Positions 10,726-23,289 of a stretch of 64,000 nucleotides of DNA are shown here, piece after piece. The notes below the pieces were generated by a model, which worked only from the letters and a program-made list of their open reading frames with translations, was not told the origin of the DNA and ran no database searches. The position numbers and the translations under genes were made by a program. Origin of the DNA: Dipodascopsis uninucleata var. uninucleata (Eukaryota; Ascomycota; Lipomycetes; Lipomycetales; Lipomycetaceae); assembly GCA_030568195.1 (NCBI GenBank), contig JAJLTO010000005.1, positions 248,001-312,000 on the forward strand, given 5' to 3'. Position 1 is the first letter of the stretch. Each line of letters begins with the position of its first letter.

Positions 10726-13445
10726 ATTTCTCAACAGTCGTCTCTTGTCAAAAAATCACATAAAAAAGAAATTAATTAATACTATCCCACTTTGTTTTAA
10801 TGATAGATAAAATAGTCGAAGCAGCAGTTACAACGTTTACTGTTTACCTACTACAACGACTATTTTACCACCAATCCAAGAATAGGAAAACAAATGTAGC
10901 TGTTGTTGCCGTTACTGAAAAACAAGATCACCGCACTCTACAATAGCCACGTCAGCTATATAGTCTTTGCTGCGTGACTCATAAACAAAATAAAGAAAGC
11001 AATTTTGTTGCTATGGATCAGATAGAATTAATCTTTCTTAAGGTCCAGAGAAATCTCGAAAGAATCGTGAGTAGTTCTTCTTTGATAGGTAAACTGAAAT
11101 GGCAATAATGCTTTCACGGAACCACACCAACAAATGATACAGTATTACTTTTTAGCCAAATACCGTAGATTATCAAACTTCAATAGTTTGCAAAGCTCTT
11201 TTGAACCTTCCTCAGTTAAGTTGCTATCTAGACTCTAGCAGAACTCCACATAGTATGAAGTAGAAATCAATTATTTTCTATAAGTAAAGATAATGGAGAA
11301 AATGACCTCAAGAGTACATCTGGTGACTACGTATGGCAGATTATTTAAGTAGGAAAAGAACTACTCGCTTTGAACATTATAACCAAAATTGGGCTCTTTG
11401 GGTAACTTTAACCAAAATGGCAACTCTAGATATCACCTATGCACATAAAAGATCATTTGCTAGCCTCCCAACTCCTATCAATACAGTTTCGTATAATTCA
11501 GGAGAGAACTAAGATCATATAGTATAAAGGATGTTGCTACTGGATTATCTCTTGTATTCACCATAGAACTGCTTCTGGAAATCTCTCTTTTGACGGCAAG
11601 CAACATTACACTAAATTTCGTGTTATATTAAGGTTTTAGTGTACTTTCAGGTGACTTCGAATTCTATTTTACAAATAACTTACTCATCAGCCGACGAGTC
11701 TTCTTGGGAAGCTCACTGAACTCGTATAAGATCAGATCAATGTTCTTACGAGGTCAGATTGCTATAAGTATAAATATGAACAGGCAAGGAAGATTTCTGT
11801 AATCTGGTGTAGTATGCATTGCTGACGTCGTGCTAAAAGCAATTGATCGAGATATTGGCTAGCAGCAAACAATTTGTATTATACGATATTGTAGATTCTT
11901 TGACGTTGCAATCGAGTGATTTAGTACACTTTGCAGCTCTATTGGCTGAGGATTAATATGAAGGATCTCTTTCATACGAGAGTTGCTTCCTAGTAACAAT
12001 AAAAATAGAGAACACAGATCGCTTTCATTGATTGCTTTCATTATATCTATTTCGCTGGATGACCAATGGCTGTAAATCCATTGATCTATATCATGCCATA
12101 CGGTAGAATAAGTCAGTTTCTTGTTATCTAATAAAGTAAGCGATTGGTGTTCTAGAGCTTCAAAGCGATACTTCTATCGTAGTATTTTATATGTCTACTT
12201 TTCGCAGAATAATATTTCATTTGCTCAAAGCTGCGGGTGATATATAAATACGAACGTGTATGATATCAGCAACAACATGATCATCAGCATTGTAGATTGC
12301 CCTTAGCAGATCAATTTTTCGGAAATAATACAATGCTAGATCAACTATAGGAAAGAGTCAATGCATTGGAATGTTCTGTCACTTGGTTGTGGTATAAAAG
12401 CTAGCTGCAATATGTAGCAGATCTCTGCAAAACGAGTTTCAGGTTTCTCGCAAGGATTCTTATAATCATCATTACTTTCTTTTTACTTAATAATATGGTC
12501 AAGTTTTATCGCTGCAGGTCAATCGGTAATTTTCTGACACACATTGACCTGGGAGCAATATACAAAGCCGTGCATTTTACAGGTCACCACGGGAAGCAGC
12601 CGACCGAAGGCGTTCATTACCCGCTACACTGAGTAAAGCCGGCAATGCAAAGATATGAAGGCAAACTGAGCTTATAAATATCACTCTACCATATCCCTAG
12701 AACCGTATACAATTGCTAAGAGGGTACTTTACCACTCTTGGTGCTTGGCTTGCTATTGTTTCTGAGTGCCAGCTGCTTCTAAAGAAACTGACTGACCGCC
12801 GCTCGCCCCACAGCGAGCTGATAGCGAGACGAGCAACTTACATGGAAAAACAAATTAATAATTCTCGAGCACATCCAAACCTAAGAAAAATCAGCTCTAA
12901 TGATATATCTCACGTGTCTACCGCCTTCTCCTGACTAGGGTTTGTTTTATTATATAGGGCGTCATTAGTCTCTAAACGGCGTATAGATTGGCTGTCCTAG
13001 CTGGCGCGTAATGGCAGCAGTCTTATAGTGGGTGCTTTAATGTACGAGGGTCCATTAGTAGCATGTAAAATGCGGGAGTGGCCAGTACTTACCAGTAGAA
13101 AGAGTTCAGGCATTCCTCACCAGTAGGTTTATAGTGTACTAGCTAAATTTGCAGGTAGTTTGAACGATACAGACACTAATGTATGATGGCAAGTTCAGCG
13201 TAAGGCTCATTCTTAACTTATTAAGCATAAACCAATAAGCATACTTCAGTCCAGCATAAGTACATCATAGCACAAACATTTAAATAAGTCCGAAGAGACT
13301 GCGAGCAAGCTTCCCCTCATAATTTTCGGGGCTAAGCGCCCATAATCTTATCCCCCACCTGTAGCGCGCTTTTCCATTTCCTGTATTAGCGGTGGCAAAT
13401 TTCCGGGTAACATTTGCAAGCGCCCATCTTCCTAATGTATGTATG

Positions 13446-13457
13446 GCGGGGGCGGGG
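13446..13457 (+). promoter_or_regulatory. Two adjacent CreA-type SYGGRG sites (GCGGGG x2)
   Basis: GCGGGG at 13446-13451 and again at 13452-13457, directly abutting, continue into a G-run. Known: CreA binds SYGGRG, and paired sites are the ones usually functional. They lie 2.3 kb upstream of the creA-like start, so autoregulation is only inferred. Confidence 0.35.
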
Positions 13458-15307
13458 GGAGCCTACAGACGACTTTTACAAAAGAGGCATAAAACTGAAG
13501 CCTGTTTTACGAGAATTTTTCGGAGCTGCGCGTAAGAAAGTAATTCCGCTTTGGTTTTCTGTGCATCCAAGGCAGAGAACAGCCAGTTCTACTGCATTCT
13601 TATTATTAACTACTCGCTCTTCCCACACATTTGGCTCAAGCGCAGGAGTTGATACTTCTGGGCAGGCAACAAATGAGCGGTTATTCAGGAAGCATTTTTA
13701 CTATTCCTTAGATGTATAGGTGCGGCAAGTTTTATTCTTTATAATTTATGGTGTACTGTAGTATATTAGCGATGCTCTAGCTGTCAAAGCTGCTAAGGTG
13801 CTGGCTGTACAGGCTGTAAGTAGTGCGATGTAGATATGGCTAGTACTAGTTTACATGTGTAAGACTGACGTAACATCCCTCATGTCGTGCACACATGTAT
13901 GCTGTCGAGGGTTTGAAATGTCATTAAGCGCATGGCTGGCATACGTTTAGTATGTTCCAACCAAAAGGGTGATAGAGGCATCTCACCATTTTTACAGCCA
14001 GTATTACATGTCGAACGTCGGTCTCAGGCGCCGAGAACAGCTGAAAGCCACGGCTACTTCCTCCATTGGACAGAGCGATAGGCTAGATCGCGAATATTCT
14101 AATTAATAAGTGCATCTGAAACAATGCGGGAACGCGCTCATTCAAAGCAGAGGGAATACCAAGTCCCTTTGGCCCGACTGCTTCTAAAAGGCAGAAAGGT
14201 AGATTAAAATGCAAATTTTTGTAGGAAAGACAGGTATGCTAATATACTCCATCACATCTTGAAGGTTTAGTTAAATTGAACGCACTCAATAGCCTATGTA
14301 GTGTCTAGAAGGCAAAAGCGAATATAGTTTTCGAGAATCGCTTACGAGTGAGTACTTTTGACTATGGACTCTAATCCTAAACCCAGCCCAAAAATGCCTT
14401 TCTGAATACAAGTGGAATCGACAGTCTTTTTCACAGTGGTGCGTACAATAATATTCTACCCATCCAAAAGCCACCTTACTTTAGAAGTGAAAACAAGGCG
14501 GATAGCACAGTACGTGAATATTCAATTTTTTTCTTTTCATTTTTTTGCCCTCACTTGTTTATATTTCGATTGATATAGTGCTTTCTATATTTAATAGATG
14601 AGATCTTTGGTGATAGATTTTTAGAAATCACAAGTAGTAGCAACAGCCCTGAAAAGGATTTGAGTAATCTTACTATTAACAGTTATTACTTTGTGTTGTC
14701 TTCGTCGGCCCTATCTCTACATTTGTTGTGTACTTGACTCAATCCTTTCGCTTTTCCTGGATACACTAAAGATTACAGTAAGGTCATTCTAAGAGCACAG
14801 GAGGTCATATAGCAGAGATACATCTCAGATAGCTGTCTTTAGATTATTGCCTTGATATATCGTTAGCTATTGAAGATCTTTGTCCTACTGCAGTGTTAAG
14901 GTATCGTCGAGCGATTACTCCGACTTCAGACATTCTGGGCATAATTCGGTATTTCTACATACAAAAAGCGGTGGTCCAACTAGCTCGAAATTTACCGCAC
15001 TGTGACTCCGCTTTTTACCTTTATCCGTATTGCAGTTTCCTCTAGTTAATTTCACTAAGCTTTTAACTTAGAAGGCAAACATACGAAAGGTCGATATTGT
15101 TGGTAAGTATAGGCTCTTTCATCGTTGATGGATATATAAGCCGAAATGCGAAGGGCAGCTCATGTGTAAAATTATCCGCAAAACAAAATTTCTAGGCAAT
15201 AAATTTTGGCTGAGTTTATATATTTTATTTTCGGAATCACTTATTACCTTTCTCATTTCTTGGTTATGCTTTTTTTCTAATAACAGATTCTAGATCAATA
15301 TCAAAAG

Positions 15308-15444
15308 CTGGGGTTCCCGCGGTCTTATTAGATAATTGAAAGCTGTTGCTATAATTATTAGCACCACTTATTATTCGCCATTCAGCTGTTTTTTGGACTG
15401 GGTTTGGTAGTGGCATAGCGAAAAAGCCAAACTGCGTTCTGGGG
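15308..15444 (+). promoter_or_regulatory. Two CTGGGG (SYGGRG) sites proximal to creA-like start
   Basis: CTGGGG occurs at 15308-15313 and 15439-15444, 424 and 293 bases before the ATG. Both fit the CreA consensus. Aspergillus creA is known to be autoregulated, so these are reasonable candidates. Confidence 0.35.
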
Positions 15445-15736
15445 TAGATTGACTAACATTATCCGATTCTCAGTCTTCTTTTTCTATCACAACTATTTCT
15501 TGGTTTATACTTCCCTTTGTATTGATAGTTGCGCCTGACTGCTAGTCTAACCACTCAATAGTCTTGAACGACTTTATGATCGATTGGAAGTCGACGTGGC
15601 CATTTTCCTGTCAGCTTTAACGATCAGTGGCTATTTCGCGGCTACACTATCTTCCGTTCTTTCTGGTTTAACCTGATCGAAATATATTTTCCTATTGACA
15701 CTAATATCGTCCTTATTCTATATAAAGAAAGTTACA

Positions 15737-17469
15737 ATGACGGCAGCTTCCAGTCAAACGAATCAATCTTCGTCGACGAACGAACAACCTCGTCCTTACA
15801 AATGTCCGATGTGTGAAAAGGCGTTTCACCGGCTAGAGCATCAGACGCGACATATACGTACTCACACAGGTGAAAAACCACACGCATGTACATATCCTGG
15901 ATGTCAAAAGCGATTTTCACGATCAGATGAGTTGACTAGACACTCAAGAATACATACAAACTCAAATCCGAGAAGAAATTATAAAAATCAAGTGCAGAAC
16001 CAGGATTCTCAGCAGTTCGCACAGCCTACTACGCAGAAGCAGTCACCGCTCTCTCGTAACTATTCAGAAGAGGTAAGTTTATTATGTCTACAATAATTTT
16101 TATTTTGAATCCGGTTTCAAATTTATTTTCCTTATCAAGGAAGTTTGACGCCTCTTTTAATCTTCTTGCGGAGCGATTTTATTTCAGTGGGGAGAATTTT
16201 GCGGAGTAGAGTGGCAAAAATCTCAAGATGTTTTTCATAGTTTTGTTTTACGTTGGGGTTATTCTAACCAGTTTATCATGATAGATGGCACCTCCAAAGT
16301 TCACGTTTTCTAAGTCAGCACCGACGTCGAAAGTAGGTTCTCCATCAGCATCTCCTCCACATCTCCATGCACAGCTGTCCGCCTCGCAGGCTAGTGGAGT
16401 AAGGCCAAATGTATCTTCGGGTTCAGGATCGTCTACTCCAGCTGTATCACCGCCGATTAATCAACCAATAAATAATGCTTTTGGTGGTAGAGCTGGTGGG
16501 CATAATAATCTGCCTTTACCATTTGATATGCATATGCTGGCTACTGCAGCTTCTCAACAGCTAGAACGAGAGAATCTAGGTGGAAATAATAATTACTCTT
16601 CTAGAGCTCAATCATCCTTGTCGATATTATCTGCAGCTGTGCAAGGTACTGTATCATCTTCGGGATCTGCTTCAACACTATCGACATCAGCACCTACGTC
16701 GCCTATGCAAGGTCATTTACAGACTCAAGTACAGCACTCATCATTGAATCAGTCATCGTCAGGTGCGTCCTCGAACTTGCCACACTCGAACTCCTATTCA
16801 TTTCCTCATTCGCATAGCCATTCACATGTCCATCCGCCTCATAATCACCATCACCATCACCATCGGTTCCCTGGGTTGACGCCTTTGACTCCCTATAACG
16901 CTCAGACTTCTGGCGTCAGACACTCGCACGACGAAGATTCTAGTTTTCAGCCGCGACACACCAAAAGATCGCGGCCAAACTCGCCTGTTTCTACTGCACC
17001 TTCGTCCCCTACATTTTCGTCGTCTGATTCACCGACTCCTGACCATACGCCTCTGGTTACTCCTGCACATTCTCCTCGACTACATCCTCGTGAGCTTGAG
17101 GCTCTCCAGGGTGTACAACTTCCCTCTATCCGATCTCTTTCCCTCAGGCATATGCCACCTCCGCTTGTACCTCTTGAAGTGGATGGATCTTCGTCACTCC
17201 CCGGTTCTACATCAGTTTCTCGATCTACGAGTTCTACAAATCTTCGTGGTTTGAACATTGTCGATATGTTATCAGGGCCAATTTCTAACTCGCAGACGCC
17301 GTCACCTCTCTCCTCTGATAGTAGAATTTTGCCACCGCCTTCGTCAATGTCTAGTGGATCTAATACTCCATCTGCTACCACTTCTTCATTCTCTTCCACG
17401 AGAGTGTCGGTAGCTGATCTAATTAATGGTGGTGGTGATGCTGTAAAGAATGAAAATAACAGATGGTAA
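15737..17469 (+). CDS. creA: CreA/Mig1-type C2H2 zinc-finger carbon catabolite repressor
   Basis: Seen: exons 15737..16072 and 16285..17469 (intron GTAAGT...ATAG, 212 nt, phase 0), 506 residues. Two C2H2 fingers occupy about residues 21-75, with the CreA/Mig1 signatures [18 protein letters not shown] and [13 protein letters not shown]. The C-terminal half has a His-rich run and then blocks shared with Aspergillus Cre[34 protein letters not shown] and LPSIRSLSL. It ends with ADLING. Known: CreA/Mig1 binds SYGGRG and represses genes for alternative carbon sources when glucose is present; the acidic/Ser-Pro region and C terminus mediate repression. At 506 residues it is longer than Aspergillus CreA (about 415) because of Ser/Asn-rich filler. 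The ATG follows an in-frame open stretch that has no other ATG. Identification is very secure. Confidence 0.95.
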
Positions 17470-18211
17470 TATTTGGGAAGTTTCGGTTAATATTTCGTGG
17501 TTTTCTCGCTCATTTGTTAGGTTTCCTGTCGGCTCTGATGGTTGTTTAATGGTATGGTTATCAGTTATTACTATATAAATTATTTATGGGTTTTTAGATT
17601 TGGGTTTTACTTGTTTAATCGTTATTACTGGAAAGGATTTACTGAATAGTAGTTTTAGATTCTTGTTTTCTATATAAAATGCGTTTCTAGTATTACTTTA
17701 ATTGGGCTGTTTAATTGTGTTTATCTTATTTTAAAGATTTCCGTTTAGTTTATAGATTTCCAAATTTTTGTAAAGTTTCATATGGAACTACTTATTACCT
17801 GTCATATTATTATTATTATTCAGTTCAATATTGTCACTTCGTTATCTATGCTGGCTCTTCATTAACTGTTATTGTAAATTGATATTTGATTTCTCGACTC
17901 ATAATAATATTTATAATACATCTTTTTCTATTTTATAGTGAATGTTAAACCACGCAAAAAAAGAGATGTTTGTTTTTACTGAAATTGGTTTATATACATG
18001 CTTATATATTACTAAATGGGTTATCAATACTGGCACGTCAATTATATTGACAGGCGAGCCGCATTTGACGCGTAGTAAGATTTAAACTATTCCAATAACT
18101 TATTGCTTTCATACTTGAAGACATGTTTCTGCATCCTGCATTTTTCTAATGATCTTAACACATATATTTTAGCGGTATAACGTGATCAGATGACTTGCAA
18201 AGATATCAAAA
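17470..18211. other. Intergenic, creA 3' UTR and promoter of the Rad51-like gene
   Basis: T-rich 3' region after creA, then about 300 bases of AT-rich DNA before the next start. No coding signal seen. Confidence 0.5.
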
Positions 18212-19596
18212 ATGACAGATATACCTAGAACTAGCTCGAGAAATGAAGAACTTAACCAAGTGCATAGATTACCTTCGCGATCTTTAACATCAGTCATAGG
18301 TAAACTCGATTCAACAACGTCGAAGCTTAGTACTCGAGTGCCGGCGTTGGACTCAATCATTCGAGGAGGCATCATGCGCGGAAAGATTACTGAAGTATCT
18401 GGACCTCCAGGAAGCGGAAAAACAAGCTTCGCGTAAGTGTATTCATGATATAATGACACTACATAGACTCTATCCTATAGTTCAATCTCTAATATTTTAA
18501 ATATTTCAGTATTCAAGTTGCATCTACTGCTACAAATAACGGTCTAAAGGTTCTATGGATTGATACAGATAGCTCAGTCTCATCGGAAAGATTACAGACA
18601 GCCATGCAGGACAGATCCCGACAGAACTTTTATCATGTCCACATATTATCGCTGGCATCACTCATAGCTTTTTTCAGCTCGACCCCGGCATATCTCAGAG
18701 AGTATGCTCTGGTCGTCATTGATAACCTATCTACGCTGGAAATATCCGCGTTTGCCTCTATGACACAGACTGGGCAGACAGATAGTAAACAGGAAAACAT
18801 TACATTAAAAGTTGATTCAGTTTCAAAGAGTGTCCACGACCACTTTCCTAAAAGAGATTTGAACGCAAGGAGAGTGAAATCAGAGAGTACTCTATCATCT
18901 AGAAGAATACAAATAGAGACCGAGCTATTTTCCTCGATTGCTCGCTTCTCAGAAAACAGTGACTGTGCTATTCTCATCTTAACTAAAATGGTTTCTGCGG
19001 TGTTAATGACATTTAACGGAAAGAGTCAGTCGGCTTCTCTCATATCCTCTCTAGGATCCAATGATACTCCTCATTTAAAGTCGATTTGGACAAGAGTATT
19101 TTTATACAGAAATGATGTTGTGATAGGCAATGAGAAAGAAGCTAAGAGTAAGGCTACGCAGTCATCGGAAAATCAGGAACTGAGGACAACTGTCCTTACC
19201 GGTATTCCTCACGCCTGCGCCGTAAAATGCGCTGGTGTTTCTTATGAAGAAACTCCATCTATTGCTCTATTTCAGATTACCACATCTGGGCTGTTACCCT
19301 TCACAGAACCACTAGCTACGCCGGTCGGCGCATCAGGATGTGTTACATCGCCGATGGCCACAACAAAGAGACAACTTGATCCGGAATCGAAATTCAGTCC
19401 AATTAAGTCACGAGGATCTAAACGCTTAAAAAACTCTGAGGTAATTAGCGATAGTGAGAATGAAGACAATTATGAGGACAATATTCTCGAACTTGAGAGC
19501 AGCTTGCCTCGTCGCAATGTGAATAGCGAGGATAACGGTATCAAACTAGTTAGAAAACTTTTTGGAGATAATTTAACATCAACACCAGACCCTTAA
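18212..19596 (+). CDS. Rad51-paralog / RecA-fold ATPase
   Basis: Seen: exons 18212..18432 and 18510..19596, with the intron GTAAGT...TTTCAG splitting an Ala codon; 435 residues. The N-terminal part has the paralog pattern ALDSIIRGG with Walker A GPPGSGKT (about residues 63-70). The Walker B strand ALVVIDN follows in exon 2. The last 110 residues are polar and basic, ending in an acidic patch. Known: Rad51 paralogs (Rad55, Rad57, S. pombe Rlp1/Rdl1, mammalian RAD51C/D, XRCC2) form small complexes that load or stabilise Rad51 during homologous recombination. Inferred: a nuclear recombination mediator of the Rlp1/Rad55 type. The region after Walker B is expanded and Ser-rich compared with Rad51. 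The exact ortholog cannot be settled by eye. Confidence 0.75.
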
Positions 19597-19741
19597 ATAG
19601 CACGTGATTTGAACTACACTTCGTTAGTGTTCGATCCAACATTACAGGCAGTATACTTATATCGAAAGTATTGCATATAGTGAAGGATTCATAGAATCGC
19701 GAACTCATATCTAAAACAAAAGTTTTTGTATTTATAGAGTG

Positions 19742-20271
19742 ATGGCAAAGCTAGGGTTTCGAGAGCTGGCAAAAAAGCCAGAAGTGGACGAGAAAAACAC
19801 ATTCAAGCTGTATTGTCCATATGACAGCTGCAACTCTTTGATCTTGTCTCCAGGATTCGGTGTCTTGAAACATCGAGCAAGTATTCCTAAGGTCTGTGAT
19901 TGCCAATAAACTCGATTTGGATAGCTCATCATGAAGCTTTTAGTTGATCATACAGTGTGCTAATTCTTCTTATTTAGAGAATCGCTGAGGAAAAGTCCTC
20001 ATCAGACAAAGTCGATAATGTCAACATGCAAAGTCAAGATACACGCGAGAACACTGACGAAGGTCTATTTTGGATATTAAGCGATCCTTTTGATTTTGAC
20101 AACCTTGGGTTTAGCAAGAGCTCTGCAGATGGCGTCAAGTACTTAGCATGTGCAGACTGTGACCGAGGTCCACTAGGATATCACGATTCCAATCACACGA
20201 GTACAGACACTTCCACGGGAAAAGAATACCTACTTGATGCGACATTGATATTATATAAAATGTCGAGCTAA
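19742..20271 (+). CDS. DSS4: Dss4/Mss4 (RABIF) family Rab-GTPase chaperone/exchange factor
   Basis: Seen: exons 19742..19891 and 19978..20271, 147 residues. The family's zinc site is present: CPYDSC in exon 1 and CADCDRGPLGY in exon 2. So is the conserved core DPFDFDNLGFSKS followed by VKYLACADC. Known: Mss4/Dss4 binds exocytic Rab/Ypt GTPases (Sec4, Ypt1) in the nucleotide-free state and promotes nucleotide release; the length is close to yeast Dss4 (143). Odd: the 5' splice site reads GTCTGT, away from the usual GTAAGT/GTATGT. It is the only GT that keeps the frame with the TTTAG acceptor at 19977, because without splicing a stop follows within seven codons. A CACGTG lies at about 19602 in the short upstream spacer. 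Confidence 0.82.
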
Positions 20272-20547
20272 TTCATAGTTCGAAATGTCTATCGACATCC
20301 ATGTTATTGAAGTCAAAGAAGATTAACGTATTATATGCGAAGAAATCTGTATTGTCCTTGTTATTTTTTATATAATTGAGTATATCAATATCTTTCTTTT
20401 ATAGTTACTTTTAGGTATATACATGCTTATGATACATTAAATACATTGACCAAAATAAATGAGATACGTAATTTCAAAATACGTATGCAGATTTTGAATT
20501 TAACGGCCACAGAATCAAACTTGCGAGCAAGAACATGCCCAGTGTTA

Positions 20548-21258
20548 CTACGACAACAATGCGGCAATGTCGTTATGCCCTTCCTCTGCTGCATAATTTG
20601 CAGCAACATAACCAAATTTGTCAGTAGAAGCCTTGTCAAGGCCCTTATTTAACAGATACTGGACCACAGCAAACTGACCGCCGATGGCCGCAAAGAAGAG
20701 CGCAGACCATCCCTTCTCAAGATCTCGAGCATTGACGACATCCAGTCCCTCTTGTTCAACTAGATCAAAAATGGTTGACTCGTCGCCGCACATGCATGCT
20801 TCAAATAGGGCGTCTTGCTTACGAAGAGATGGGTTCGCAGCGTAATAACGCTCTTCAACTAGCGTTTGGCCTATGTTATAGTCAGTCTCTGCACCTTCCT
20901 CGTTGCGAATTACTGCAAGAAGTTGTAATGATCCGTCCGGAGGAACAATTGCAGAGTGGCATCCAGGACAATAATTCTCAGGTTCATTGTGCTTCAGAAA
21001 ACAATCCCAATGAAAATGATGCATCGAAGGACAAGCATTTAATTGTACATCGTCTAAAGACAATTGCTTGTCTTGCTGACTACTATTCAGAGATTCAGTA
21101 TTGCTTGCTGAAGATGAAAAACCTCCGCCTGCAACGCCATTTGATTCTCTCATAACATGGCTAACGACTTCTCCATCTTCACTATCATATACAATCTCTT
21201 CCTCAGACCATACTGGCTGATCGCATATATTGCACAACGTGTCGTTTGGTACATTCAT
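20548..21258 (-). CDS. RING-like plus ankyrin-repeat protein
   Basis: Seen: single-exon frame, 236 residues from the ATG at 21258. The N-terminal half has Cys/His spacing like a RING: LCNICDQPVW, then a Ser-rich loop, then ACPSMHHFHWDCFLKH and YCPGCHS. The C-terminal third contains ankyrin-type units (DALFEACMCGDE, GWSALFFAAIGGQFAVVQYLLNKG, GYVAANYAAEEGHNDIAALLS). Known: the combination resembles small fungal ankyrin proteins with an N-terminal zinc-binding region; their function is not established. Inferred: a protein-interaction adaptor, possibly a ubiquitin ligase if the zinc site recruits an E2. It is divergent from the next gene with 276 bases between starts, a likely shared promoter. 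Confidence 0.7.
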   Translation of the reverse strand: MNVPNDTLCNICDQPVWSEEEIVYDSEDGEVVSHVMRESNGVAGGGFSSSASNTESLNSSQQDKQLSLDDVQLNACPSMHHFHWDCFLKHNEPENYCPGCHSAIVPPDGSLQLLAVIRNEEGAETDYNIGQTLVEERYYAANPSLRKQDALFEACMCGDESTIFDLVEQEGLDVVNARDLEKGWSALFFAAIGGQFAVVQYLLNKGLDKASTDKFGYVAANYAAEEGHNDIAALLS

Positions 21259-21534
21259 CGTCAAACTGTACCAATACCATTATTTTTGTCTTTTTTCAAT
21301 TTCAAAGCTTCAAAGATAGGAGAGCCCTACGTGCATGCGTAAAACGGGTAACTTTTACACCTTTTCTGAAGCGCGTCTAGTTAATACGAGATAAACCAAA
21401 TTTTTTCTTTCTCAGTTAATTTTCGTCTATGGATATCGATTTATGCAACATCTGTGGAGTAGTTCTAAAGAGGAAATTGATGTCAATCAATTAGTAGTTT
21501 CGAGTGGAATCAACAATATTATTTGAAAGGCTAA

Positions 21535-23289
21535 ATGAGCAGGTTGCCAGAGATACCTCGATCGTTGGGTGATCCGTTTTCCTCAGATCTCCATAGGTCA
21601 TTTACTACTGCTCATAGACTGCCTCAGCAAACGTATTCCAAACGTCGAACAAGAGTACGAGATGACAGTATTAGTTTTGCGTATAAGCCCGTTGATGGTG
21701 TTAATGAGTATAATAAAGAAATCTTAGTGTCTCCCGATTGGCTCAAAGATATGAAAGAACCTAACAAGAGAGGCGCCAAGCGGAAAAGACAGGACACGCA
21801 GGATAACATAGAACAACTGACGATCAAAGGTACGAGCATTTTCTTTTTTTTTTTTGGATGATTAGCAAAATGAGCTTTTGGATAATGAATGAAAGCTAAC
21901 TTGGCATTTCATAGTAGAAGAGGATATTCCTGTTTCAGCAGCGTCACCTATATTGTCATCTAATTTGTCCTCGTCACCACCACCTTCTAAAAGATTGACA
22001 CCTACTCCTGTAAATAGGATCAGGGCAAATACAACCGTCCTGCCGGAGGACTTAACACCAACCTTTCAAGCAAGAAAATTTTTAAAGCTGGAATCTGAGA
22101 TGCCACAAAACCAGCGACGAGAACCTTTAAGTGAACATGTGAATGAGTCGTCAATCGTTGATACAGGAGACGAAAGACAACTGGGACCTTCCAAGATTTG
22201 CATTCTGAACCGATCTGAGCCAATGGATGCCAAAAATCCAATTACTCAATACGAAAAATCTAGCGAATCTGATTGGAATCTCACCAATAACAAGCTGAAT
22301 GGATCTCCTGTGACTCAAAAGAGCAGGAGAGTAAAATCTCTGAGGTCAAGTATTCCTAAGTCTAGTATACCTGTATATCGTGATCCACCAGAACCCAAAA
22401 AAACAACAAAAAATACAGCTACTCTGGAAGTCGCAAGAAGAATGACTAATAAATTCAGTTGTAAAGTCGACATACCTCATATCCAGAATACATCATCGGA
22501 CTCCGATGATCTTCTTGCGATACCTATTCAGAAGATACATAATACCCAAAAAGCAGACATGCAAGTTCCTGAAGTTGAATCGATAGGAGATTTACAGACG
22601 AAAAATGATGGTTGTATTATTACAGCGCCAAGAGCAACCTCTACTCCTTTGCGTAGTCGAATATCGAACGACTTATTTACCAAGCCTAACAACGGAAATG
22701 AAATGATATCCCCAATCGAAATAGACAGTACTGTTATACCTTTTTCTTGAAATAGTGGTTTTGATAACTTTAAAGCGCATACTAACGGAATCTATTTTCA
22801 GGGAATGCTAATGATCGTCGACTTTCAAACAAGCTGTATATTACTCTACCTGATTTAGCTCCTGCCCGTACTACTGAACCAACAGGAATTTCTGATCTGA
22901 CTTCCCTACGGCAAGCACTTCCTATCAAAAGAGCACTCTCACCAGATATTATACCCGTGTACGGGGAACACTTCCCTGCAGAATCGGCAGTCCCTCTGAT
23001 TGCGTCTAATGATGCTGAACCAGCAGTTTTGAGTCCAATTAAACGAAGAACTAGAAGAGCACCACCAGTGCGTACTAATGGTAAGCGCGCGCCATCTGTT
23101 GTGCGTCGCGTTATGACTCGTAGTGCAAGTTTAGCTGCTTCTGCCTCCCGCACTAGTACTAACTCGTCAGCTTCAACTATTCATGAGCAAAAGATTCGTT
23201 CACGATCGCAGCAGCAGAGAAGCGCAAAGGCAACCAATTTGAAAGCAGTAAACGAATATCAAGATGAAGAAGATGAACTTTGCGGGTAA
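21535..23289 (+). CDS. Uncharacterised basic, low-complexity protein
   Basis: Seen: three exons, 21535..21829, 21915..22727 and 22802..23289, total 531 residues. Introns are GTACGA...CATAG and GTACTG...TTTCAG; the second donor is the only one that keeps phase. The first 100 residues are the best-ordered part (DPFSSDLHRSF, SFAYKPVDGVNEY, SPDWLKDMKEP). The remainder is Ser/Pro/Lys/Arg-rich with many SP/TP pairs and basic clusters such as KRRTRRAPP and GAKRKRQ that could be nuclear signals. The protein ends in an acidic tail. I do not recognise the family. The composition suggests a phosphorylated nuclear or chromosome-associated protein, which is inference. Exon 3 encodes a run rich in Arg/Ser/Ala. 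Confidence 0.7.

Larger units (their letters stand above)
10726..15736. other. 5 kb non-coding region upstream of the creA-like gene
   Basis: No frame with family resemblance was found on either strand. Short frames at 12713-12934, 13414-13719 and 11859-12041 look like chance. The right-hand part probably contains promoter and a long 5' leader: TATATAA near 15130 and pyrimidine-rich stretches at 15460-15720. The segment 12500-14100 is richer in GC than the flanks and includes a GC-box cluster. Long upstream regions are common in front of fungal transcription-factor genes. Confidence 0.5.

Noticed and set aside
13414-13719. 101-residue frame upstream of creA
   Set aside because: No family features; begins in the GC-box cluster; no conserved intron or start context.
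16947-17399. 150-residue minus-strand frame opposite creA
   Set aside because: Antisense shadow of the Ser/Pro-rich coding region.
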